Under the pieces are notes generated by a model that ran no database searches, had not been told where the DNA came from, and saw only the letters and a list, made by a program, of their open reading frames with translations. Both the position numbers and the translations under genes were made by a program. 64,000 nt of DNA, taken from an uncultured Bacteroidales bacterium. GTDB taxonomy: Bacteria; Bacteroidota; Bacteroidia; Bacteroidales; Bacteroidaceae. Numbering within the stretch: position 1 is the first letter of the stretch; each line of letters begins with the position of its first letter. The DNA lies in assembly GCA_902760315.1 (NCBI GenBank), contig CACWFV010000008.1, positions 78,212-142,211 on the forward strand, given 5' to 3'. Below, piece by piece: positions 34,480 to 42,486 of the stretch.

Positions 34480-35250
34480 ATGGGGAGTATCGAAAACATA
34501 TACGAAGCAATCACTGCTGACGGATTCTGTGAGCGGACACTACAACTCATTGACGAACAAGTAAACGATATACAAAATGGGACAGAAGATTTTCCTCGAT
34601 TCAATTTATCAGAGCATGCAGGACTCAGCAAGGGAGGTGCGCCTCTCATTGGGGCGTCCATCGTCGCATGCTACGCGACAGCAAGCCTTAGAGCAGGTTG
34701 CAATGCTGAAGGCTGCCAAGGAAGCCCAGCAAATTGGGAAATAGACGAGAAGCAGGAACAACTCATAGAACAATGGGCAAAGGCCGCCAACCTATGGGAA
34801 GACAACTCAGAACAATTTCTCGTAGAAGAGTTTGGCCCCATGATAGCACAAGGAGCAGAGGCCAAGGTCTATTATAAAGAAGGCAACACCTCTGTCGTAA
34901 AAGAACGAGCTTCCATCTATTCTACTACACAGAAAGCTCTTGATGCTATCGTACTACATAACTACCTCTTTCCAGAAACAGCAATGAAAGTGATTGGATT
35001 CACTCGTGATAGCGATGGACTTATGCGCATCGTATTGACACAACCATATGTGAACTGTTTACGATTAGCAACGAAGAAAGAGATAGATGATATGGTCGCT
35101 GCAAAAGGCTTTCGTGACAACTGGGATGGTCAAGGTGTAAACTATATCTCCGACCGCATGGCATTAGAGGATATGCATCCCGCCAATGTCTTTATTGATG
35201 AGGTTAGCGGTAAGCCTATTTGTATTGATTGCATCGTGAAATTTGTATAA
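34480..35250 (+). CDS. Polyvalent-protein-type kinase domain protein
   Basis: 256 residues. The C-terminal half looks like a small protein-kinase fold as found in polyvalent proteins of phages and conjugative elements: glycine-loop region IAQGAEAKVYYKEG, lysine in SVVKERAS, hinge IVLTQPYV, catalytic loop LEDMHPANVFIDE with Asp and Asn, and metal Asp in ICIDCIV. The N-terminal half (about 1-120) is helical with no recognised motif. It has its own promoter and is bracketed by direct repeats A and B, so it looks like a cassette. It may be a toxin, an anti-defence factor or a regulator; none of these is shown. Confidence 0.7.
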   Translation: MGSIENIYEAITADGFCERTLQLIDEQVNDIQNGTEDFPRFNLSEHAGLSKGGAPLIGASIVACYATASLRAGCNAEGCQGSPANWEIDEKQEQLIEQWAKAANLWEDNSEQFLVEEFGPMIAQGAEAKVYYKEGNTSVVKERASIYSTTQKALDAIVLHNYLFPETAMKVIGFTRDSDGLMRIVLTQPYVNCLRLATKKEIDDMVAAKGFRDNWDGQGVNYISDRMALEDMHPANVFIDEVSGKPICIDCIVKFV

Positions 35251-35287
35251 GTTCTGGCATTAGCTCCAGACAAAAAAAGGCTCATTT

Positions 35288-35342
35288 CATACACTCAGCG
35301 AGGTATTTCATGAAAATATCTCGCTAATTTCTTTTTTGTTTC
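35288..35342 (+). repeat. Direct repeat A, right copy (terminator-like)
   Basis: One mismatch in 55 bp to 34,385-34,439; palindrome at 35,298-35,324 then a T-rich run. Probably terminates the kinase-like gene. Confidence 0.9.
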
Positions 35343-35373
35343 CAAATCTTTTCTCGAAAATCTTGCTGTTGTA
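35341..35373 (+). repeat. Direct repeat B, right copy
   Basis: Identical over 33 bp to 34,209-34,241. It abuts repeat A on this side, whereas border repeat R1 separates them on the left. Confidence 0.9.
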
Positions 35374-35385
35374 TAAATAAATCCG

Positions 35386-35393
35386 TATCTTTG
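35386..35393 (+). promoter_or_regulatory. -7 promoter element for the defence operon leader
   Basis: TATCTTTG. It would give a leader of about 275 nt before the helicase ATG at 35,676. Confidence 0.6.
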
Positions 35394-35403
35394 CAAATGC
35401 ATT

Positions 35404-35440
35404 GTGACGTAAACTGTGCTACAACGGAGTTACAGGTCAC
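35404..35440 (+). ncRNA. Leader stem-loop 1
   Basis: GTGAC (35,404-35,408) pairs with GTCAC (35,436-35,440); inner CTGT/ACAG pair, with a five-base bulge. Part of the long leader of the defence operon. Confidence 0.4.
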
Positions 35441-35493
35441 TTTGCAGGACATTGTGGGTTAAGAATAATTCGTATCGAAGATTCTGATGAGGT

Positions 35494-35617
35494 TTACACT
35501 CAAATAGTCGCCAACTAAATTGAAACTACGACCTCGCGGGATTAGGGATACGCCTTTATGGCGTACCCTTTCCTTGTGTATCGTAGTGAGGCTTGTTTGG
35601 CGACGGCCTGAGTGTAA
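35494..35617 (+). ncRNA. Large nested hairpin in the defence-operon leader
   Basis: Four coaxial stems: TTACACTCA (35,494-35,502) with TGAGTGTAA (35,609-35,617); GTCGCCAA (35,507-35,514) with TTGGCGAC (35,597-35,604); ACTACGA (35,525-35,531) with TCGTAGT (35,581-35,587); AGGG-TACGCC (35,44-54 of this block, i.e. 35,544-35,554) with GGCGTACCCT (35,560-35,569), one bulged A and loop TTTAT. This gives 34 Watson-Crick pairs in 124 nt. It ends 58 bp before the helicase ATG. It could be a structured leader, a small RNA or a folded recombination site; the class was not recognised. Confidence 0.65.
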
Positions 35618-35675
35618 GTGCATAAGGGATGAGGGTGCGCTTTTCTATTTCCCCTAACTTAAAACAGACAGGCCA

Positions 35676-38600
35676 ATGAAAGACTATGGTGGATTTGGTG
35701 GCATCGCTTCTTTCGACAATATCACGTCGAGGGTAATAGACGACTTAAGAACTACACTGAAACGTGGTTCTAAGGTGTCACTGGCTGCAGCCTCCTTCTC
35801 CATCTATGCCTTTGAAGCATTGCAAAAGGAGTTGGAGCAAGTGGAAGAATTGCGTTTTATCTTCACCTCACCAACCTTCAACAAAGAGCGCGAGAAGAAG
35901 CAGAAACGTGAGTTCTATATTCCCAAGCTCAATCGCGAGCGAACACTTTATGGTTCTGATTTTGAAATCAAGCTACGCAATAATCTCACGCAGAAAGCCA
36001 TTGCCAAAGAGTGTGCGGACTGGATTCGCCAGAAGGTGCATTTTAAGACCAATACCTCGCAGATGCAGATGCCTGGCTTCCTCAATGTCAGCAATGAGGA
36101 AGACCTCTTTACCTATATGCCCTTCAATGAACTGACGACCACAGAACTGGGGTGTGAACGCGGCAACAATATCTTCCAACTTATTCAGCGCTTGCCATCG
36201 CCAGTAAGTGATGCCTATCTGAAGAATTTCAATGATTTCTGGGAGGATAAGGAGAACTTCACGGATGTGACAGAAGCCATTATTGAGAATATCGAGAATG
36301 TCTATCGTGAGAATGCGCCAGACTTCATCTACTTTGTGACGCTCTACAATATCTTCAACGAATTCTTGGAGGACATCAGCGAAGATGTGTTGCCCAACGA
36401 GGCTACAGGTTTCAAGTCCTCACAGATATGGAACAAGCTCTATAACTTCCAGAAGGATGCAGCCCTCGCCATCATAAACAAGCTGGAAACCTATAATGGT
36501 TGTATTCTTGCTGATAGCGTAGGTCTGGGTAAGACCTTTACAGCGTTGAGCGTCATCAAGTATTACGAGAATCGTAACAAGTCTGTATTGGTGCTTTGTC
36601 CCAAGAAGCTCTACGACAACTGGCAGACTTATAAGAGCAACTACAAGAACAATCCATTGGAGAAAGACCGCCTGCGCTACGACGTGCTTTTCCATACCGA
36701 CCTCTCTCGTGAACAGGGCTTGAGCAATGGCCTCGACTTAGCTTTGCTGAATTGGGGCAACTACGACCTGATTGTTATTGACGAGAGTCATAACTTCCGC
36801 AATGGTGGTAAGATTACTACCGACGAAGACGACGAGAACCCTCGTGAGAATCGCTATCTGCGCCTGATGAACAGGGTGATTAAGGCTGGCGTTAAAACGA
36901 AGGTGTTGATGCTTTCTGCCACACCTGTCAACAATCGTTTCAACGACTTGAAGAACCAGTTGCAGTTGGCTTACGAAGGTGACCAAAACCTGATTAATGA
37001 CAAGCTGAATATGGATCGTCCTATTGAGGACATTTTCCGTGCTGCTCAAGGACAGTATAATCTCTGGTCTAACCTTCCATCCAACCAGCGCACAGCAGAG
37101 CAACTGTTGGATATGCTCAGCTTCGATTTCTTCCAAGTACTCGATGCTGTCACTATTGCTCGAAGTCGTAAGCACATTGAGAAGTATTACGATACAGCAG
37201 ACATTGGTAAGTTCCCCACACGTCTGCGCCCCATTTCCAAACGTCCACACCTTACAGACCTTAACGATGCTATTACCTATCGCGATATTTCTGGCCAGTT
37301 GTATGACCTGAATCTTGGTGTCTATGCTCCCTCTGCCTATATCCTGCCATCTAAGCGCGATAAGTACGAGATTGAAAAGGACGGCAGTGGTGTGCATCTG
37401 GGAATGTCTGGTCGTGAGAAAGGCTTGAAGAAACTGATGGCCATCAATCTGCTGAAACGTTTGGAGTCGAGTGTCAACTCTTTCCGCCTGACGCTGGAGC
37501 GTATGAAGCAGCAGATAGATGCCACCTTAAAAGATATTGATAAGTTCCTGACCACTCGTCAAGATGTGCGCATCTCCACCCAGACGTTGGAGAATATGTT
37601 TGATGGTGATGACAGCGAAAACGATTTTCTGATAGGTGGTAAGAAAACTCGTGTTGCCTTGGCGGATATGGACTGTCGTTCATGGAAACGAGACTTGGAG
37701 GCTGACCAAGAAATCTTAGGGTTGTTGTTGACGATGCTGGAAGACATTACTCCCGAGCACGACAGCAAACTGCAGATGCTGATAGAAAATCTGCGTGAGA
37801 AGTTTGCCCATCCAATTAATGGAAATAACAAGAAGGTTATTGTCTTTACAGCCTTCTCCGACACAGCAGAATATCTTTACGAAAACCTGGCTCCTGCTAT
37901 CAAGGAAAAAGCAGGCTTACACACAGGCTTGGTGACAGGCGATGCCTTAGCATCTACTATTCCAGGATTGAAAGCAGATTTCAACCTTATCCTTACTCTC
38001 TTTTCGCCTATCTCCAAAGAGGCAGACAAGCTATTACCAAACAATAGCAATGAGATAGACGTGCTGATAGCTACAGACTGTATCTCTGAAGGTCAGAACC
38101 TACAAGACTGCGACTACCTTATTAATTATGATATCCATTGGAACCCCGTTCGTATTATCCAGCGCTTTGGTCGCGTAGATAGAATTGGTTCGCGCAATGA
38201 TGTCATCCAATTAGTGAACTACTGGCCAGACATAGAACTCGATGATTATCTGAGTTTGAAAGGGCGTGTGGAAGCTCGAATGACGGGCGTTAATATTACT
38301 GGTGCAGGTAACAGCAACGTGTTGCTCTCTGATGAGGAACAGGCAGACCTTGACTATCGAAAGAGCCAACTGCAACGTCTGCAAGAAGAGGTGGTTGACC
38401 TCGAAGATATGAATACAGGTATCAACATCATGGACTTAGGCTTGAATGAGTTCCGCCTCGACCTCTTGGCCTATATGCAGAACCATCCAGATATTGAGCA
38501 TACACCTTGGGGCATGAGTGCTGTAGTGCCAGCCAACGAGCAAGCCAAGCCAGGCGTTATCTACATTCTGAAGAACAGGAACAATGCCGTCAACATAGGC

Positions 38601-38966
38601 CATCAAAACCTGCTTCATCCTTTCTATATGGTCTATCTCTCTGACGATGGTGAGACCATTATCAACCACTTGTCACCCAAGAAGTTGCTCGACATCATGC
38701 GTATGAGTTGTAAGGGCAAGACAGAACCCATCATAGAACTCTGCAGACAGGTGAATCGTGAAACACAGAATGGCAGAAAGATGAGTCATTATAGTGACCT
38801 GTTGGGTAAGGCTGTTGCCAGCATCGTAGAACAGAAAGAACAAAGCGATATTGATAGCTTGTTCTCTTTTGGCGAGACAACAGCCTTGGTGGGAGATATC
38901 AGAGGATTGGATGACTTCGAACTCATTTGTTTCTTGATTATTAAGGAAGGAGGCATGCATGGATAA
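35676..38966 (+). CDS. PLD-SNF2 helicase of the defence operon
   Basis: 1,096 residues. The N-terminal 160 residues (SFDNITSRVIDDLRTTLKRG, SLAAASFSIYAFEALQ, FIFTSPTF) resemble the phospholipase-D-like N-terminal domain fused to some SNF2-type helicases. Helicase part: Walker A DSVGLGKTFTAL at about 280, DESH box VIDESHNF at about 367, motif III LSATPVNN at about 411, motif VI IQRFGRVDRIGSRND at about 826-840. It is cytoplasmic and probably translocates on DNA. It heads an operon with DUF4391, DUF4238, Mod and Res; its end overlaps the DUF4391 gene by 8 bp. Its exact role with a type III system is unproven. Confidence 0.87.
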   Translation: MKDYGGFGGIASFDNITSRVIDDLRTTLKRGSKVSLAAASFSIYAFEALQKELEQVEELRFIFTSPTFNKEREKKQKREFYIPKLNRERTLYGSDFEIKLRNNLTQKAIAKECADWIRQKVHFKTNTSQMQMPGFLNVSNEEDLFTYMPFNELTTTELGCERGNNIFQLIQRLPSPVSDAYLKNFNDFWEDKENFTDVTEAIIENIENVYRENAPDFIYFVTLYNIFNEFLEDISEDVLPNEATGFKSSQIWNKLYNFQKDAALAIINKLETYNGCILADSVGLGKTFTALSVIKYYENRNKSVLVLCPKKLYDNWQTYKSNYKNNPLEKDRLRYDVLFHTDLSREQGLSNGLDLALLNWGNYDLIVIDESHNFRNGGKITTDEDDENPRENRYLRLMNRVIKAGVKTKVLMLSATPVNNRFNDLKNQLQLAYEGDQNLINDKLNMDRPIEDIFRAAQGQYNLWSNLPSNQRTAEQLLDMLSFDFFQVLDAVTIARSRKHIEKYYDTADIGKFPTRLRPISKRPHLTDLNDAITYRDISGQLYDLNLGVYAPSAYILPSKRDKYEIEKDGSGVHLGMSGREKGLKKLMAINLLKRLESSVNSFRLTLERMKQQIDATLKDIDKFLTTRQDVRISTQTLENMFDGDDSENDFLIGGKKTRVALADMDCRSWKRDLEADQEILGLLLTMLEDITPEHDSKLQMLIENLREKFAHPINGNNKKVIVFTAFSDTAEYLYENLAPAIKEKAGLHTGLVTGDALASTIPGLKADFNLILTLFSPISKEADKLLPNNSNEIDVLIATDCISEGQNLQDCDYLINYDIHWNPVRIIQRFGRVDRIGSRNDVIQLVNYWPDIELDDYLSLKGRVEARMTGVNITGAGNSNVLLSDEEQADLDYRKSQLQRLQEEVVDLEDMNTGINIMDLGLNEFRLDLLAYMQNHPDIEHTPWGMSAVVPANEQAKPGVIYILKNRNNAVNIGHQNLLHPFYMVYLSDDGETIINHLSPKKLLDIMRMSCKGKTEPIIELCRQVNRETQNGRKMSHYSDLLGKAVASIVEQKEQSDIDSLFSFGETTALVGDIRGLDDFELICFLIIKEGGMHG

Positions 38967-39636
38967 TATCTTGCACTTTCCTGCGGGAACCATTGTCGAC
39001 AGCGTAGTTCCCAAGACAAAGTTCTATCGCTTTATGGAGGTGAATCCTCGCATGAAGAGCCATTTCGTGAACGATGTAGAAAGCATTCGTTGGCTCTATA
39101 AGTTGTCTCCTGACACGCTGAATGTCACTGCAACAGAAGACATGAAGGAGATAGAGGTGTTTGTAGCTACGCTCAAAGAAGCAGATTGCCCTACTGACCT
39201 CTTTACCTTTATCGATACTCACATGCCTCGTCATCTGGTGTTCATCCTGCTGCATAACGACAACTGTATGTTGCTCATCAACTACAAGCAATGGAAAGAT
39301 GATACGCATACGCAGTTTAAGATGACTCAGATGTTTGCCTCACCTTGGGTGTCTACAACGAGTCTGCAATTACAGATTGATGGTCAGTCTTTGCCTCGCA
39401 TTTATGACAACTTTGTGGCACAAATCTCTGGCATTGGTGAACATCGCGCTGGCAGCATGGAGGATATTGTGGCTCTTCGCCAGCAGATAGCCAAACAGCA
39501 AGACGAACTACAAAAGATGGAGAAACGTATGCGTCGTGAGCCTCAGGTAGATATCCAGATGCAACTGCATCAGCAGGTGAAGGCAAAACGTAGGGAAGTA
39601 GATAATCTCAGAAAGAAATTGGAGGAACTTAAATAA
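38959..39636 (+). CDS. DUF4391 protein
   Basis: 225 residues; no catalytic motif recognised. The N-terminal part (FPAGTIVDSVVPKTKFYRFM, SIRWLYKLSPDTLNVTAT, FIDTHMPRHLVFILLHND) fits DUF4391, a family that recurs beside SNF2-type helicases and type III methyltransferases. The last 70 residues are a long charged coiled coil (LRQQIAKQQDELQKMEKRM onward). It overlaps the helicase gene by 8 bp and the next gene by one base (TAATG), so tight co-expression is expected. A bridging role between helicase and the R-M complex is a guess. Confidence 0.85.
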   Translation: MDNILHFPAGTIVDSVVPKTKFYRFMEVNPRMKSHFVNDVESIRWLYKLSPDTLNVTATEDMKEIEVFVATLKEADCPTDLFTFIDTHMPRHLVFILLHNDNCMLLINYKQWKDDTHTQFKMTQMFASPWVSTTSLQLQIDGQSLPRIYDNFVAQISGIGEHRAGSMEDIVALRQQIAKQQDELQKMEKRMRREPQVDIQMQLHQQVKAKRREVDNLRKKLEELK

Positions 39637-40514
39637 TGGCAAAAGATAGAAAACATCATTTCGTTCCAGTTTGTTACTTGAATCGTTTTAAGCAAGATGA
39701 CGGACATATTCACTGTTACAGTAAGAAGAGAAATAATGAATATGCCTGTGGTGTAGATGCTGTTTGCGAATTGCCATATTTTTACAAGATTACACAAGAA
39801 AGCTGGTGGAGTACATTTGAGATAGAAAAAGATTTTTTTTGCTCGAACGTTGAATCTCCATTAGGACCAATGATAACTAATATAGAACAGTCAATTAAAT
39901 CATCTTTGGCAAACGATAGTTCAATAGCCAAAATCATTCTTAATGAAGAAACAAGAAGGTCTATTGCTTCAATGATTTTTATCCAGTTCTATAGGACACC
40001 TCGATTTAAGAATTATTATGAGGGCAAGAAACTCATTCGGCAAGGCATTTCTTCTGTTACACATGATTTTACGAAAGAAGAAATTTTAGATCCAGTTCTA
40101 GTTCACGCTCTTTCTACATATTTAAACCCGCATATGCTTAAAAAGGTGGTCTCGTATTTAGTCGGAGGGCAATGGGTGTTTAGATATTCTGATGAAAAAG
40201 TATTTTTAACATCAGACAATCCGGTCGTTTGGATTCCGTTGAAAGGCCCCCAACCAGAACGTTTTACCATTGGAAACATTGACGAAAGCAAATGTTTCCT
40301 GTATTATCCAATTACACCTAATATCGTATTGGAAATTTTCGATAAAGACACAAAAGGTTTGCCTTCAGATTTTGACAATCTTATAATCCGAGCTGATTCA
40401 GAACGAATTGCAGGTTTGAATTTGAATACTATTATCAATGCAGATGATATAGTCATCTTACAAGATAAGGACATAAATTCATATAATATTGAAGTTAAAT
40501 TGAAAATAATATAA
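39636..40514 (+). CDS. DUF4238 protein
   Basis: 292 residues with the DUF4238 signature HHFVPVCYLNRF right at the N-terminus, and SDNPVVWIPL (about 190) with GIN-like end. The family is found in many defence islands and beside R-M genes; biochemical function is unknown to me. The DNA is clearly AT-richer than the flanking genes, yet start and stop are tightly spaced (1-bp overlap upstream, 7 bp to mod). It may be an accessory gene fitted into a conserved operon. Confidence 0.82.
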   Translation: MAKDRKHHFVPVCYLNRFKQDDGHIHCYSKKRNNEYACGVDAVCELPYFYKITQESWWSTFEIEKDFFCSNVESPLGPMITNIEQSIKSSLANDSSIAKIILNEETRRSIASMIFIQFYRTPRFKNYYEGKKLIRQGISSVTHDFTKEEILDPVLVHALSTYLNPHMLKKVVSYLVGGQWVFRYSDEKVFLTSDNPVVWIPLKGPQPERFTIGNIDESKCFLYYPITPNIVLEIFDKDTKGLPSDFDNLIIRADSERIAGLNLNTIINADDIVILQDKDINSYNIEVKLKII

Positions 40515-40521
40515 AAGAGTT

Positions 40522-42459
40522 ATGGATCATATCTCAAAAACAACATTAGATGGCGCTCAACTCAATATTGATGCCCTCTATAATATTGCTCCTTCTTGCT
40601 TCACAGAAGCAAAAGGTGAAGATGGAACAGTACACAGAGTCGTAGACTTTAAAAAACTACGTCTTTTGCTTGGCGACAATGCAACAGAGGATGCCCCTGA
40701 GGTCTATGACTTCACTTGGGTGGGCAAACGTGCTGCCCAGCGTGAGGCAATGGCTCCCATTCGCAAGACCCTGCGCCCCTGTCCTGAGGAGAGCGTGAAC
40801 TGGGACACCACGCAGAACCTCTATATCGAGGGCGACAACCTCGAAGTGCTGAAACTGCTTCAGAATTCCTATATGGGTAAGGTGAAGATGATATATATCG
40901 ACCCACCTTACAATACAGGTAATGATTTTGTATATCATGATGACTTCCATCGCACTCAGCGCGAAGAGGATGAGGAGGCGGGCGTTTTCAATGAAGAGGG
41001 CGAGCGCATGGTTAAGAACACAGAATCCAATGGTAAGTTCCATTCTGATTGGTGTTCGATGATTTATTCGAGGTTGATGGTGGCAAGGAGTTTGTTGAAG
41101 GATGATGGGGTGATTTTTATGTCTATTGACGATAATGAGGATGATAATCTTCGTAAAATTTGTAATGAAATCTTTGGCCAGTCAAATCTGGTTGGAGTTT
41201 TTGTATGGACAAAGAAAAAAAAGGGTAGTCATCTTTCCAAAACATTCCGTTCAATGACGGAGTATGTATTATGTTATGCCAAGAACGTTGAATTGATTGA
41301 ATTGTTTGGTGAAGATGCATATTCAGATAAATGGCAACCAATTGTCAAAAAGACTAATGCTGTTAAAGTACTAACATTTCCAGCAAATCTTATAGAAACG
41401 TCTTTACCTGGACCTTTATATACATCCGGCATATATGCTAAGGATACAACACCAATAGAGTTTCTTGATAATATCATTATTAGGAATGGACGTATTGAAA
41501 ATGGTTTCAGAGTAAGTGGGCCTTTTGTCTGGACTCAAACGAAGTTAGAAGAAGAAATTAGTGCAGGAACAAAGTTTTCTCTATCAAATAAATTTGGATT
41601 CAACGTATTTCGTTCTGATCAACTTGACAAAGTGAAAAGACCTTCTAGTATAATTGACTCGAAGGTAAGTGTTGGAACAAATGAAGATGCAAGTTCTGAG
41701 GTTGAACAATTGTTCGGGAAAGAAAGAATTATGGATTATCCCAAACCGTCTTCTCTATTACGTTATTTGATAAATACTCTTGCATATTATGATAAAAATA
41801 TGATTGTGTTAGATTTCTTTTCTGGTTCAGCAACTACAGCTCATGCAATGATTCAGCTTAACGCCCAAGATGAGGGAAAACGAAAATTTATCATGGTCCA
41901 ACTTCCAGAAGAAACTCCCAAAGATAGTGAAGCTTATAAAGCCGGCTACAAGAATATCTGCGAAATCGGCAAGGAGCGTATTCGTCGTGCAGGAAAGAAG
42001 ATAAAAGAAGAACATCCTGAGGCAAAAGACCTCGATATTGGTTTCCGTGTGTTTAAGTGCGACGATAGCAACTATAAAGATGTGGCATTTGCACCAAAAG
42101 ACTATACCCAGGAGAGCCTCGACCTGTTTGTGGATAACATTAAGGAAGATCGCACAGACCTCGACTTGCTATTCGACTGTATGCTACGCTGGGGTGTGAC
42201 GCTCGACCTGCCAATGACCAAGAAAAAGGTGGGTGGATGCACCATTCATAATGTGAATGAGGGTGCACTCGTGGCTTGCTTCGATGGCGTAGTGACAGAG
42301 GCTGTGATTGATGCCATAGCAGAAATGTATCCTGCCAAAGTAGTGTTCCGTGACAGTAGCTTTGAAGAGGCTGCACAGAAGATGAACATCTTCGAGCTGT
42401 TTAAGCAGAAATGCGGATGGGACGAGCAGGAAGTAAGGAACAACATCAGAGTGATTTGA
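40522..42459 (+). CDS. mod: Type III DNA methyltransferase (Mod)
   Basis: 645 residues, beta-class amino-methyltransferase with motif IV first: IDPPYNTGNDFVYHDDF at about 127-143, then motif I LDFFSGSATTAHAMIQLN at about 430-447. The DPPY motif means N6-adenine or N4-cytosine; type III enzymes make N6-methyladenine. Region about 187-473, the target-recognition part, is encoded by markedly AT-rich DNA (41,080-41,940) between GC-richer ends. A run of eight A lies at 41,215-41,222 inside it. The Res gene follows after 27 bp. Mod and Res form the restriction complex; Mod alone methylates. Confidence 0.93.
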   Translation: MDHISKTTLDGAQLNIDALYNIAPSCFTEAKGEDGTVHRVVDFKKLRLLLGDNATEDAPEVYDFTWVGKRAAQREAMAPIRKTLRPCPEESVNWDTTQNLYIEGDNLEVLKLLQNSYMGKVKMIYIDPPYNTGNDFVYHDDFHRTQREEDEEAGVFNEEGERMVKNTESNGKFHSDWCSMIYSRLMVARSLLKDDGVIFMSIDDNEDDNLRKICNEIFGQSNLVGVFVWTKKKKGSHLSKTFRSMTEYVLCYAKNVELIELFGEDAYSDKWQPIVKKTNAVKVLTFPANLIETSLPGPLYTSGIYAKDTTPIEFLDNIIIRNGRIENGFRVSGPFVWTQTKLEEEISAGTKFSLSNKFGFNVFRSDQLDKVKRPSSIIDSKVSVGTNEDASSEVEQLFGKERIMDYPKPSSLLRYLINTLAYYDKNMIVLDFFSGSATTAHAMIQLNAQDEGKRKFIMVQLPEETPKDSEAYKAGYKNICEIGKERIRRAGKKIKEEHPEAKDLDIGFRVFKCDDSNYKDVAFAPKDYTQESLDLFVDNIKEDRTDLDLLFDCMLRWGVTLDLPMTKKKVGGCTIHNVNEGALVACFDGVVTEAVIDAIAEMYPAKVVFRDSSFEEAAQKMNIFELFKQKCGWDEQEVRNNIRVI

Positions 42460-42486
42460 TGGTTCATGGTTAATGGTTAAGGATTT

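Noticed and set aside
35484-35530. Hammerhead-ribozyme-like words CTGATGAG and GAAAC in the defence leader
   Set aside because: No convincing stem II between them and no stem III/GUC site; the bases are better used in the four-stem rod.
35494-35617. Integron attC site
   Set aside because: The fold is attC-like, but neither GTTRRRY nor RYYYAAC lies at the expected ends and no integron integrase is present.
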